NCBI RefSeq assembly: GCF_016783915.1
Contig: NZ_JADHVT010000027.1
Location: forward strand, 1 to 42,692
Reading direction: 5' to 3'
Length of the DNA stretch: 42,692 nucleotides
DNA from: Acidovorax sp.
GTDB lineage: Bacteria > Pseudomonadota > Gammaproteobacteria > Burkholderiales > Burkholderiaceae_C
This document shows positions 1-7,879 of the stretch, piece by piece; positions within the stretch are counted from its first letter, which is position 1, and every line of letters begins with the position of its first letter. The translations under genes and the position numbers were made by a program. Under the pieces are notes generated by a model. That model was given only the letters and a program-made list of their open reading frames with translations, was not told where the DNA came from and did no database searches.

Positions 1-287
1 GCCGCAATCAGGATGAGCACCTGATCGAGGTTGGCAGCAAATGACTTGGTGCGGATCTCGTCCTGTCGGTAAAACAGGTTGCGCCGCTCCTTGACCTTTT
101 CGATGGTACCTTCTTCGCCTTGGCCGGGCGGCGGTGCTTGCCACAGCACATGGTCGCCGACGACGGCCTGGCTTTTTTTACCACGGGGGTGGCAGATGCG
201 GCGCTCCCCATCGGGGGTCTCGACCATGCAGTGGCGGCCATGGCTGGCCACCACGGTGCCTTCCATGAGGGCGCTGCGTTCAGCCAT
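1..287 (-). CDS. rsgA: Ribosome small-subunit-dependent GTPase A, N-terminal part (truncated by window edge)
   Basis: RsgA (YjeQ) is a circularly permuted GTPase that helps mature the 30S ribosomal subunit. Only the first 95 or so residues are in the window. They begin MAERSALMEGTVVASHGRH and continue through a GDHV segment and an RRNLFYRQDE segment to an NLDQVLILIA strand. This is the OB-fold plus the start of the GTPase domain; the G motifs lie outside the window. The ATG at 287 is 12 bases after the stop of phhB, so the gene is the last visible member of an M48 peptidase-phhB-rsgA operon. Identification rests on family recall of this N-terminal pattern and is fairly sure. Confidence 0.82.
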   Translation of the reverse strand, partial: MAERSALMEGTVVASHGRHCMVETPDGERRICHPRGKKSQAVVGDHVLWQAPPPGQGEEGTIEKVKERRNLFYRQDEIRTKSFAANLDQVLILIA

Positions 288-299
288 GGTGGGCCTGTG

Positions 300-638
300 T
301 CACAGCGAGACCAGCGCGTCGAACTGGGTGGCACACTCGAAGTCGGTGCTTGAGATGCCGTGCACGTCGTGCGTGTTCAGTCGCACCACGCAACGGTTGT
401 AGTGCACCGACAGATCAGGGTGGTGGTCTTGCGCGTTGGCGATGAAAGCCAGGGCGTTCACGAACGAGATCGTCTCGTAGTAATTGGCAAAGTGGTAGGT
501 CTTCTCGATGGCGACGTTGGCACCGTCACCACTGAGGCTCCAGCCCTCCAGCTTGGCCAGGTTTGCTACTACTTCTGTAGCTGTCAGGGCCCGGCGTATC
601 AGCGTGGACCAATCTTTTTTCTTCAACATGGTAGTCAT
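300..638 (-). CDS. phhB: Pterin-4a-carbinolamine dehydratase
   Basis: This 112-residue protein has the size of PCD/DCoH-family enzymes, which dehydrate 4a-hydroxytetrahydropterin during pterin recycling for aromatic amino-acid hydroxylases. The signature is present: AQDHHPDLSVHYNRC, then VRLNTHDVHGISSTD, with the conserved paired histidines, the TH and the GxSxxD. Its ATG at 638 overlaps the TGA of the upstream M48 peptidase gene in an ATGA, so the two are translationally coupled. A second in-frame ATG three codons in (629) could also be used. In many proteobacteria this family lies apart from phenylalanine hydroxylase and its physiological role is unclear; no hydroxylase gene is in this window. 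Confidence 0.88.
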   Translation of the reverse strand: MTTMLKKKDWSTLIRRALTATEVVANLAKLEGWSLSGDGANVAIEKTYHFANYYETISFVNALAFIANAQDHHPDLSVHYNRCVVRLNTHDVHGISSTDFECATQFDALVSL

Positions 639-1942
639 GGGTGGACAGGGGTTTGCATGCGCGCCAGTCGTTCAGTGGCGGGCGGATGCGAGTAGTAAAA
701 CTTCACGTATACCGGATCGGGTGTCAGCGTGGAGGCATTGTCTTCGTACAGCTTGAGCAAGGCCGACGACAGGTCGGCGCCGCTGGCCTGGGCTACGGCA
801 TACGCGTCCGCCTGGAATTCATGGCGACGCGATTGTTGCGAAAACAGCGGCGAGATGAAGAAGGTGAACACCGGCACGACGAGCATGAACAGTAACAGTG
901 CCAGCGCATCATTGGGTGCGGCGGCGATGACAGGGTCGAGCGAGATGTTGGGTCGCACGCCCAGCCCGGTGTAGAACCACACCTGGGTGGAGAGCCAGCC
1001 CAGCAACGCAAAGCCCGCCAGGCTCAGTGCGAACAAGGTCACGATGCGCTGGATGATGTGGCGGTGCTTGAAGTGGCCCAGCTCATGGGCGAGCACGGCT
1101 TCGACCTCGCCAGGCGCCAGCTGGCGCAGCAGGGTGTCGTAAAACACCACGCGCTTGGCGGCACCAAAACCGGTGAAATAGGCGTTGGCGTGCGCGCTGC
1201 GGCGGCTGCCATCCATCACGAACAGCCCCTTGGCCGAGAAGCCGCAACGCTGCATCAGCGCAGTCACGCGGGTCTTGAGCGACTCGTCTTCGAGCGGCTG
1301 GAATTTATTGAACAACGGTGCAATGAAGGTGGGGTAGATCACCATCAGCAGCAGGTTGAAACCCATCCAGAAACACCAGGCCCACAGCCACCACAGCGGG
1401 CCTGCAGCGCCCATCAACCAGAGGATCAGCGCGGCAATGGGCAGCCCGATGATCGCGCCCACCAGCAGCCCCTTGAGCGCGTCCGCCAACCACAGGCGCC
1501 AGGTCATCTTGTTGAAGCCAAACCGTTCTTCCACCACGAAGGTCTGGTACAGCGACAGGGGCAGGTCGATCAGGCCACTGATGGCGGCAAAGGCCACCAG
1601 CAATGCTATCTGTTGCCACATGCCGCCGCCCAGTGCGGCAAGCAGTGTCTGGTTCAAAGAGTCCAGACCGCCCAGCAAGGTCCAGCCCAGCAGCACGGCC
1701 GCGCCCAGCGCCATCTCCAGCATGCCCAGCCGGGCCTTGGTGATGGTGTAGTCGGCCGCCTTCTGGTGCGCCGCCAGGGCGATGCGCTCGGCAAACGGTA
1801 CCGGGACCGCAGCGCGATGGCGTGCTACATGCCGGACCTGGCGCGTCGCCAGCCAGAACTTGAGGGCCAGGCCCAGCAGCAGCGCGGCTGCAAAGGCCAG
1901 GGTGAACAGCAAAGAGGGGGAAATGTCGTCAGAGGTGGGCAT
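635..1942 (-). CDS. M48 family (Ste24/CAAX protease-like) membrane metallopeptidase
   Basis: The protein is 435 residues. An N-terminal membrane domain with several hydrophobic segments contains [13 protein letters not shown], typical of the CAAX protease N-terminal family. The zinc site HELGH is at residues 286-290 and the downstream [12 protein letters not shown] supplies the third zinc ligand. This is the Ste24-like arrangement; bacterial members are thought to act in membrane-protein quality control. The frame stays open upstream, but that part overlaps orn on the other strand. The ATG at 1942 gives a normal N-terminus, and a TAAACT box lies 8 nt before it. The alternative ATG at 1981 would overlap the first codon of orn. 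It is first gene of the operon with phhB and rsgA. Confidence 0.88.
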   Translation of the reverse strand: MPTSDDISPSLLFTLAFAAALLLGLALKFWLATRQVRHVARHRAAVPVPFAERIALAAHQKAADYTITKARLGMLEMALGAAVLLGWTLLGGLDSLNQTLLAALGGGMWQQIALLVAFAAISGLIDLPLSLYQTFVVEERFGFNKMTWRLWLADALKGLLVGAIIGLPIAALILWLMGAAGPLWWLWAWCFWMGFNLLLMVIYPTFIAPLFNKFQPLEDESLKTRVTALMQRCGFSAKGLFVMDGSRRSAHANAYFTGFGAAKRVVFYDTLLRQLAPGEVEAVLAHELGHFKHRHIIQRIVTLFALSLAGFALLGWLSTQVWFYTGLGVRPNISLDPVIAAAPNDALALLLFMLVVPVFTFFISPLFSQQSRRHEFQADAYAVAQASGADLSSALLKLYEDNASTLTPDPVYVKFYYSHPPATERLARMQTPVHP

Positions 1943-1979
1943 GTGCGGCGAGTTTAGGCCATCGGCGACAATGCGCGCC

Positions 1980-2573
1980 ATGTCAGAAGCCAACAACCCC
2001 ACCCCTGCCACGCTTGCCAAATCCGACCAGAACCTGGTCTGGCTGGACTGTGAAATGACCGGCCTGGAGCCCGACACCGACCGCCTGCTGGAGATCGCCG
2101 TGGTTGTGACCGGTCCGAGCCTGGAACCCCGCGTCGAAGGCCCCGTGTTCGCCATTCACCAGCCGGATGAATTGCTGAACAAGATGGATGCCTGGAACAA
2201 AGGCACGCACGGCCGCAGCGGCCTGATCGACAAGGTGAAGGCGTCCACGGTGACGGAGGAGGAAGCGGAGCAGAAGATCCTTGCTTTCCTGGCCCAGTAC
2301 GTGCCCAAGGGCACCGCGCCCATGTGCGGCAACAGCATTGGCCAGGACCGGCGGTTTCTGGTCCGCTACATGCCCAAGCTCGAACGGTTCTTTCACTATC
2401 GCAACGTAGATGTGAGCACGCTCAAGGAGCTGGCCAAGCGCTGGAAGCCTGAGGCTTACACCAGCTTCAAGAAGGCGCAAAAACACACGGCCCTGGCAGA
2501 TGTCCACGAGTCCATCGACGAGCTGGCGCATTACCGCCAGCACCTATTGGCCGTGGATGTGAAAACGTCCTAA
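1980..2573 (+). CDS. orn: Oligoribonuclease
   Basis: Orn is a DEDDh 3'-5' exoribonuclease that degrades 2-5-nt RNAs, including pGpG from c-di-GMP breakdown, which is relevant given the GGDEF and cellulose genes nearby. The 197-residue product has all catalytic residues: D23 and E25 in [11 protein letters not shown]123 in [17 protein letters not shown]169 and D174 in [13 protein letters not shown]. Length is close to the usual 180-200. The start at 1980 fits the family. An upstream in-frame ATG at 1971 would add three residues. There is no Shine-Dalgarno; instead GACAAT lies 7 nt before the ATG (see findings). It is divergent from the M48 peptidase gene. Confidence 0.95.
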   Translation: MSEANNPTPATLAKSDQNLVWLDCEMTGLEPDTDRLLEIAVVVTGPSLEPRVEGPVFAIHQPDELLNKMDAWNKGTHGRSGLIDKVKASTVTEEEAEQKILAFLAQYVPKGTAPMCGNSIGQDRRFLVRYMPKLERFFHYRNVDVSTLKELAKRWKPEAYTSFKKAQKHTALADVHESIDELAHYRQHLLAVDVKTS

Positions 2574-2967
2574 GTTGCTGCTCCTCTTTCTTGGTGGGGA
2601 AGGGAGGAGGGCAGTAGTTCCGCGTGATGTCCGCCCCTGGGCGCGCGTGCATTACGAAGGCGCGCGAAAGAATTCGGCGCAATCGAGGTGGTTCCCCCGG
2701 TAAAAGCAAAGGGGGTATTGCGGGCAAACCCTTAATCGTGCAATAATCGCTGGCTGCGCAGGAATTCCTCGCAGATTGTGCATCTCCCCTCACACACCGG
2801 GCTTGCCAGCCGACTGTCCATCGACAGTGCAGGACTGGCGAATAATGCCCACCCGCTCCGGCCTTTTCTGCGCCAGCGCAGGTTTCGTTTGATGGTTGAT
2901 GTTTTTTAACCATTTGACGAAGCCAATCGTGGGCTGCGCCCGCGACCGTCTTCGTGAGAGAAAAATC
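2574..2967 (+). other. Gene-free stretch: leader region of the RNA helicase gene
   Basis: This is 394 bases without a credible gene. It holds a candidate promoter at 2718-2746 and then about 210 nt of probable untranslated leader. The leader includes a small stem ATGGTT (2892-2897) / AACCAT (2908-2913) around a T-rich loop. An imperfect GC-rich dyad just after the orn stop (about 2576-2616) could help end orn transcription but lacks a T-run. Confidence 0.5.
2718..2746 (+). promoter_or_regulatory. Candidate sigma70 promoter for the DEAD-box helicase
   Basis: A -35-like TTGCGG at 2718-2723 and a -10-like CAATAA at 2741-2746 are separated by 17 bases. The predicted start near 2753 would leave a leader of about 210 nt before the ATG at 2968. 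Long leaders are common on cold-inducible RNA helicase mRNAs. Both boxes are imperfect, so this is a prediction only. Confidence 0.4.
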
Positions 2968-4848
2968 ATGACCGACACCTCTTTGGTGCAGGGCGAATTC
3001 GCGCCTGCAGATACTTCCTTTGCTGCCGACATTTCCGTGCAGTCTTCCCCCCTGGACGCCGTGGCATCTGCTGTCGAAGCCGACGCTTCCGTGACCGCTG
3101 AACCCAACGGCTTCATTGAGCTGGGCCTGGCCCCTGAACTCGTGCAAGCTGTGGCTGACCTCGGCTACACCCAACCCACCAGCGTGCAGCTCAAGGCCAT
3201 CCCCCTGGCGATGGGCGGTGGCAATGACTCCACCAAGTTCATTGACCTCATGGTCTCCAGCCAGACTGGCAGCGGCAAGACCGCCGCCTTCCTGCTGCCC
3301 GTGCTGCACACGCTGATCAACCAGCAAGCCGCTGCCGAAGCCGAAGAGCGCGCCGCTTTTGAACGCGCCGTGGCCGAAGCCGCTGCCCGTGGCGAACCTG
3401 CTCCCAAGCGCGCCAAACGCAAGGACCCTACCAGTTCGCGCAACTTCAAGGCTGCCACCCCAGGTGCCCTGATCCTGTGCCCGACCCGTGAACTGGCGCA
3501 GCAAGTCGCGCACGATGCCATCGACCTGGTCAAGCATTGCCGTGGCCTGCGTGTGGCCAACGTGGTGGGTGGCATGCCTTACCAGCTGCAGATCGCCAAA
3601 CTGCAAAACGCTGACCTCGTGGTGGCGACCCCTGGCCGCCTGCTGGACCTGCAGCGCTCGATGCAAATCAAGCTCGACAAGGTGCAGTTCCTGGTCGTTG
3701 ACGAAGCGGACCGTATGCTCGACCTGGGCTTCTCGGATGACTTGGCTGAACTGAACCAGCTGACCGCGCAGCGCAAGCAGACCATGATGTTCAGCGCCAC
3801 ATTTGCGCCCCGCATCCAGCAACTGGCCATGCGCGTGATGCACGATGGTGGTTCGTCTGTGCAGAAGGTGACCATCGATTCTCCGCAAGAGAAGCACGCC
3901 AACATCAAGCAAGTGCTGTACTGGGCCGACAATGCCCAGCACAAGCGCAAGATGCTGGACCACTGGCTGCGTGACACCACGATCAACCAAGCCATCGTAT
4001 TCGCCAGTACCCAGGTGGAGTGTGACGGTTTGGCCAACGACCTGCAGCAAGAAGGCTTCTCGGCCGTGGCGCTGCACGGCGCCCTGAGCCAGGGCCTGCG
4101 CAATCGCCGTTTGATGGCGTTGCGCGCTGGTCAGGTTCAGATCCTGGTGGCCACCGACGTGGCCGCGCGTGGTATCGACGTGCCCACCATCACCCACGTG
4201 TTCAATTTCGGCCTGCCCATGAAGGCTGAGGACTACACCCACCGCATTGGTCGTACGGGCCGTGCGGGCCGCGATGGCCTGGCCATCACGTTTGCCGAGT
4301 TCCGCGATCGCCGCAAGATCTACGACATTGAGTCGTACAGCCGCCAGCAGTTCAAGGCCGAAGTGATTCCGGGCATGGAGCCCTCGCAGCGCGCGCCGCA
4401 GGCACCTCGCGGTGGCGATTTCGGTGGTGGCCGTGGCGCCCCAGGCCGTTCATATGACAACCGTGACAACCAGTCGCGCGGTCGCTTCGGTGGTCCCGCA
4501 CGTGGTGGCAATGATCGTGGTGGATTCGGTGGTGGCTTTGGCGGCGGCTTTGCTGGTCGTGACAACCGTGGCGCCCCTGCCCGTGGTGAAGGCGGCGGTG
4601 GTTTCGCTGGCCGTGATGACCGTGGCGGCGACCGTGGTTTTGCGCCGCGTCGTGACGGTGACGGTTATGGCCGCAAGCCTGGTTTTGGTGACACAGGCCG
4701 TGGTGGCTTTGCTCCCCGTGGCGATGCGGGTGCACCGCGCGGCGATTTCGCTCCTCGCAAGCCGGCGTTTGCCAAGCCTGCTGGTGGTGCTGGCAAGCCC
4801 TTCGTGGCCCACGACGCCCGCAAGCGTCCTGCACGCCCCGCGCGCTGA
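2968..4848 (+). CDS. rhlE: DEAD-box ATP-dependent RNA helicase (RhlE-like) with RGG-rich tail
   Basis: The product is 626 residues. The RecA-like core is complete: Q motif GYTQPTSVQ, motif I SQTGSGKT (98-105), PTRELAQQ, TPGRLLDL, DEAD (245-248), SAT, and motif VI HRIGRTGRAGR. Such helicases remodel rRNA and mRNA structure, notably in the cold. Two features are unusual. About 45 highly charged residues (roughly 119-165, rich in Ala, Glu and Lys/Arg) are inserted between motifs I and Ia. The last 150 residues (474-626) are an RGG/FGG-rich low-complexity tail. The start at 2968 has GAGAG 7 nt upstream; earlier in-frame ATGs lack one. RhlE versus another DEAD subfamily is a best guess. Confidence 0.9.
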   Translation: MTDTSLVQGEFAPADTSFAADISVQSSPLDAVASAVEADASVTAEPNGFIELGLAPELVQAVADLGYTQPTSVQLKAIPLAMGGGNDSTKFIDLMVSSQTGSGKTAAFLLPVLHTLINQQAAAEAEERAAFERAVAEAAARGEPAPKRAKRKDPTSSRNFKAATPGALILCPTRELAQQVAHDAIDLVKHCRGLRVANVVGGMPYQLQIAKLQNADLVVATPGRLLDLQRSMQIKLDKVQFLVVDEADRMLDLGFSDDLAELNQLTAQRKQTMMFSATFAPRIQQLAMRVMHDGGSSVQKVTIDSPQEKHANIKQVLYWADNAQHKRKMLDHWLRDTTINQAIVFASTQVECDGLANDLQQEGFSAVALHGALSQGLRNRRLMALRAGQVQILVATDVAARGIDVPTITHVFNFGLPMKAEDYTHRIGRTGRAGRDGLAITFAEFRDRRKIYDIESYSRQQFKAEVIPGMEPSQRAPQAPRGGDFGGGRGAPGRSYDNRDNQSRGRFGGPARGGNDRGGFGGGFGGGFAGRDNRGAPARGEGGGGFAGRDDRGGDRGFAPRRDGDGYGRKPGFGDTGRGGFAPRGDAGAPRGDFAPRKPAFAKPAGGAGKPFVAHDARKRPARPAR

Positions 4849-4886
4849 TCGCTGACAGTTTGGTGGCCTAGCGCCACCGCTGTTGC

Positions 4887-4919
4887 AAAGGCTGGTACCG
4901 CAAGGTGCTGGCCTTTTTT
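4887..4919 (+). terminator. Rho-independent terminator after the RNA helicase
   Basis: A 13-bp stem (4887-4899 with 4904-4916, including three G-U pairs) closes on a GCAA tetraloop and runs into a T-tract. A second small hairpin, GGTGGC (4862-4867) / GCCACC (4873-4878), precedes it. The element lies 38 nt after the helicase stop. Confidence 0.85.
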
Positions 4920-4990
4920 CATGGTAGACGCCTTTTCAGCCGCAGATGCCATCGGCGACTCGTCAATAATGGCCGCCGGAGGAATCTGCT

Positions 4991-6460
4991 GTGTCGTCTT
5001 CTTTATCTTCGGGTGCGGACTTTGAGCACATGTTCGGGCTGGCGCCAGTGTCGCTCTGGTTGGAGGACTACAGTGCGCTCAAGCAGCTTTTTGACCAGTG
5101 GCGCGCCGAAGGCGTGACTGATATCCGCACGTATCTGGCCCAAGATCCGGCCCGCCTGCGGGCCTGCAGCTCCGCACTCAAGGTGCTCAAGGTCAATCAG
5201 CGCACACTGGACCTGTTTGCCGCCGAGAACCAGCGGGTTCTGGAGGCCAACCTGGACAAGGTGTTCCGTGACGACATGCACGACGCGGTGGCGCATGAGC
5301 TGTCACAGCTGTGGGACGGACAGCTGGAGTTTTCCAACCAGACTGTGAACTACGCGCTCGACGGGCGGCGGCTGGATGTGCAGATCCGTGCGCGTATCTT
5401 GCCCGGGTATGAGGACAACTGGAGTCGTGTGCTGGTGTCGCTTGAGGATGTGACGGGCACTGTACGCGCTGGTGCTGAACTGCGCCGCAGCGAGCAGTAT
5501 GCGCGTGACCTGTTCGAGCATTCCCCGGTGTCCTTGTGGGTAGAGGATTTCAGCGCGGTCAAGAACCTGCTCGATGGCGTGCGTGCCCAGGGTATCGACG
5601 ATTTCAAGACTTTCATCCGGGTGCATCCTGAGTTCGTGACGCGCTGCATGCACGAAATTCGGGTGATCGATGTCAACCAGCAGACACTGCGCATGTTTGG
5701 TGCCGCGAGCAAGGAAATGCTGCTGAACAATATCAGTCGAGTGTTTCGCGGAGAGATGCATGAGTCCTTTGCAGAGCAGCTGCTGGACCTGTGGGAAGGC
5801 AAGACCTTCCAGCAGCGGGAGGTGGTCAACTACTCCTTGTCTGGCGACGCGGTGCATATACACATGCAGTTCTCGGTGCTGGCCGACCACATGAGCGACT
5901 GGGGCCTGGTGCTGCTGTCGCTGGTGGACATCACGGCGCGCAAAAAGGCCGAGGCTTATCTGGAGTACCTGGGCAAGCACGATGTACTCACGCAGTTGCG
6001 TAACCGCGCCTTTTACGCGGAAGAGCTCAACCGCCTGACCCGCAAGGGCCCTTGGCCGCTGTCCGTTATCGCCATCGATCTCAATGGTCTCAAGGTCGTG
6101 AACGACGAGCAGGGCCACGCAGCGGGGGACTCCATGCTGCGCCGTGCCGGCGAGGTGTTGGCCAAGGCCGTGGATGCCCCGGCCTGCGCAGCCCGCATTG
6201 GTGGAGATGAGTTCATGGTGTTGCTGCCTGGAACGGACGAGCGCGGGGCCATGGCATTGCAGGAACGCATTTTGTCGATGCTTGAACTCAACAACCAGTT
6301 CTACCCCGGCCAGCATCTGAGCCTGGCCATGGGGATTGCCTGTTGCCAGTCGGGAGATGCGGTGGAGGCAGCGATCCACCGCGCAGACCAGGCGATGTAT
6401 GCAGAAAAGAACCGGTATTACCAGCAAAAGAACGTGGACCGGCGTCAGTCCGGTCCTTGA
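4991..6460 (+). CDS. Diguanylate cyclase with two tandem PAS-like sensor modules
   Basis: A 489-residue cytoplasmic protein without evident membrane segments. Two sensor modules (about 19-160 and 179-320) align without a gap at a 160-residue offset (APVSLWLEDYSAL against SPVSLWVEDFSAV). A C-terminal GGDEF domain carries the active site RIGGDEF (GGDEF at 404-408), so it should convert two GTP to c-di-GMP. The inhibitory RxxD I-site is absent: Asp395 and Ala398 occupy the Arg and Asp positions, so product inhibition at this site is unlikely. The start is GTG, supported by GGAGGA at 4978-4983, 7 nt upstream. The ligand of the sensor modules is unknown. Nearby c-di-GMP receptors are BcsA (PilZ) and BcsE. 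Confidence 0.92.
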   Translation: MSSSLSSGADFEHMFGLAPVSLWLEDYSALKQLFDQWRAEGVTDIRTYLAQDPARLRACSSALKVLKVNQRTLDLFAAENQRVLEANLDKVFRDDMHDAVAHELSQLWDGQLEFSNQTVNYALDGRRLDVQIRARILPGYEDNWSRVLVSLEDVTGTVRAGAELRRSEQYARDLFEHSPVSLWVEDFSAVKNLLDGVRAQGIDDFKTFIRVHPEFVTRCMHEIRVIDVNQQTLRMFGAASKEMLLNNISRVFRGEMHESFAEQLLDLWEGKTFQQREVVNYSLSGDAVHIHMQFSVLADHMSDWGLVLLSLVDITARKKAEAYLEYLGKHDVLTQLRNRAFYAEELNRLTRKGPWPLSVIAIDLNGLKVVNDEQGHAAGDSMLRRAGEVLAKAVDAPACAARIGGDEFMVLLPGTDERGAMALQERILSMLELNNQFYPGQHLSLAMGIACCQSGDAVEAAIHRADQAMYAEKNRYYQQKNVDRRQSGP

Positions 6461-6472
6461 TCAATGTCCTGA

Positions 6473-7705
6473 TCAGAGGTGGACTGGCGTACGACCTATC
6501 TCGGGCCAGCGATGGTGCAGATAGATCCAGGAAAGCATGCCGATGCACAACATCAGCAGCGATGACAGTGCCAGTAAAACGGTGGAGTGCATCACCAGCG
6601 GTGCTATGAGGCCCGCCACCAGCCCATTGGCCGAAGAACCGACAAACGCCTGCATGGACGAGGCCATGCCCCGACGCTCCGGGTAGAGGTCCAATACCAG
6701 CAAAGTCACCACGGGCACCATCAGCGCCCAGCCAAAAGAGAACATCGCGATGGGTGCCAGTGCCCACCAGGCGTGGGCGGTGAACAGCAGATTGGCTGCC
6801 AGGTTCAGTACAGCCACCGAAAACATGATGACAAACCCGTGGCGGATCTGGCGCTTGGGGGGGATACGCCCCGCGAGCCGTCCACTTAGCCACGCGCCGC
6901 CCATGATCCCCGAGATGGTGAGCACAAAAAACCAGAAAAATTGCGTGGGTGCCAGCGACAGGTGCTCTCCCAGAAATGCAGGGGCCGAGAGCACGTACAG
7001 GAACATGCCATTGAAGGGCACGCCACTGGCCAGAGCTAGCAGCACAAAGCGCGCACTGGTGCCCAGCTGTACGTAGCCGCGCATCAGGTGGCGCACATGA
7101 AAGGGCTGGCGCTGCTCCACATGCAGGGTCTCGGGCAGCAGTCGGAAGTTGGCCGTCCACAGCGCAACTCCCACCAGGGTCAGGAACCAGAAGATGCTGT
7201 GCCACCCAGTGTGGACAAACAGCCAGCCTCCGATGATGGGAGCAATCGCTGGAGCCACTCCAAAGTAGATGGTCACCTGGCTCATAACCTTCTGCGCTTG
7301 TGCAGGAGGGAACATGTCGCGGATCACCGCGCGGGAGACCACGATGCCTGCCCCCGTGGACAAACCTTGCAGGGCGCGAAAAAAGACCAATTGACCAATC
7401 GTTTGTGACAGTGCGCACCCGGCGGATGCCAGCGTGAACACGGCAATGCCCCACAAGATCACGGGCCTGCGCCCGAAGCTGTCCGCTAGCGCGCCATGGA
7501 ACAGACTCATGAACGCAAAGCCGAACAGGTAGGCGGACAGCGTCTGCTGCATTTCCACCGGCGTGGCTCCCAGTGCCGCAGCGATGCCCGAGAAGGCGGG
7601 GATGTAGGTATCGATAGAGAAAGGCCCGAGCATGCCCAGCACAGCCAACAGGATCGCGAGCGCCCAGCGGGGTGCTTTCCAGAGCAGATGGGCTTGTGGG
7701 TTCAT
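6473..7705 (-). CDS. Bcr/CflA-family multidrug efflux MFS transporter
   Basis: This is a 410-residue inner-membrane protein with about 12 hydrophobic segments. Typical Bcr/CflA features include FSIDTYIPAFSGIAAALG near the N-terminus, the loop motif ALADSFGRRPVILWG after helix 2 and RALQGLSTGAG in helix 4. These drug:proton antiporters export compounds such as bicyclomycin or chloramphenicol; the substrate here cannot be read from sequence. The start is ambiguous. ATG 7705 gives a standard N-terminus and overlaps the stop of a possible 14-codon leader peptide. An in-frame ATG at 7762 would add 19 residues. The gene converges on the diguanylate cyclase gene with 12 bases between stops. Confidence 0.9.
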   Translation of the reverse strand: MNPQAHLLWKAPRWALAILLAVLGMLGPFSIDTYIPAFSGIAAALGATPVEMQQTLSAYLFGFAFMSLFHGALADSFGRRPVILWGIAVFTLASAGCALSQTIGQLVFFRALQGLSTGAGIVVSRAVIRDMFPPAQAQKVMSQVTIYFGVAPAIAPIIGGWLFVHTGWHSIFWFLTLVGVALWTANFRLLPETLHVEQRQPFHVRHLMRGYVQLGTSARFVLLALASGVPFNGMFLYVLSAPAFLGEHLSLAPTQFFWFFVLTISGIMGGAWLSGRLAGRIPPKRQIRHGFVIMFSVAVLNLAANLLFTAHAWWALAPIAMFSFGWALMVPVVTLLVLDLYPERRGMASSMQAFVGSSANGLVAGLIAPLVMHSTVLLALSSLLMLCIGMLSWIYLHHRWPEIGRTPVHL

Positions 7706-7746
7706 GGGTGGTGGCAGATGGGTGTTAAGGGCACGCGAAAGGACAT
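7702..7746 (-). other. Possible 14-codon leader peptide upstream of the efflux gene
   Basis: An ATG at 7746 stands just after GGAGGT and opens a 14-codon frame, MSFRVPLTPICHHP. Its TGA overlaps the ATG of the MFS gene in an ATGA. The Shine-Dalgarno spacing is short (3-4 nt), which weakens the case. If translated, it could couple or attenuate expression of the efflux gene. It may be chance. Confidence 0.25.
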
Positions 7747-7879
7747 CGCACCTCCGCAGCATCGCAGGATGGTGCGAGGTGCGGATAGATTATGCGGGAC
7801 GTATGCGGCCGCTTGTCGAAGAGGGGGGGCTGTTGCGCAACCCCTCGTCACGCGCCCTTCAGGCTTTATGCCAACGCCG

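Noticed and set aside
8-334. Minus-strand open frame of 108 codons at the left edge
   Set aside because: It is a shadow of rsgA in another frame. The rsgA frame starting at 287 gives the recognisable protein.
2467-4242. Minus-strand open frame of 591 codons
   Set aside because: It is antisense to the RNA helicase core and leader. No domain or ribosome site is visible.
4380-4800. Repetitive DNA in the helicase 3' end, considered as a repeat array
   Set aside because: The repetition comes from Gly-Gly-Arg-Asp-rich codons of the low-complexity tail. There are no regular unit lengths and no spacers.
6436-6456. Hairpin GGACCGG-N7-CCGGTCC at the end of the diguanylate cyclase gene as a terminator
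   Set aside because: The stem is perfect but lies inside the coding sequence and no T-run follows on either strand.
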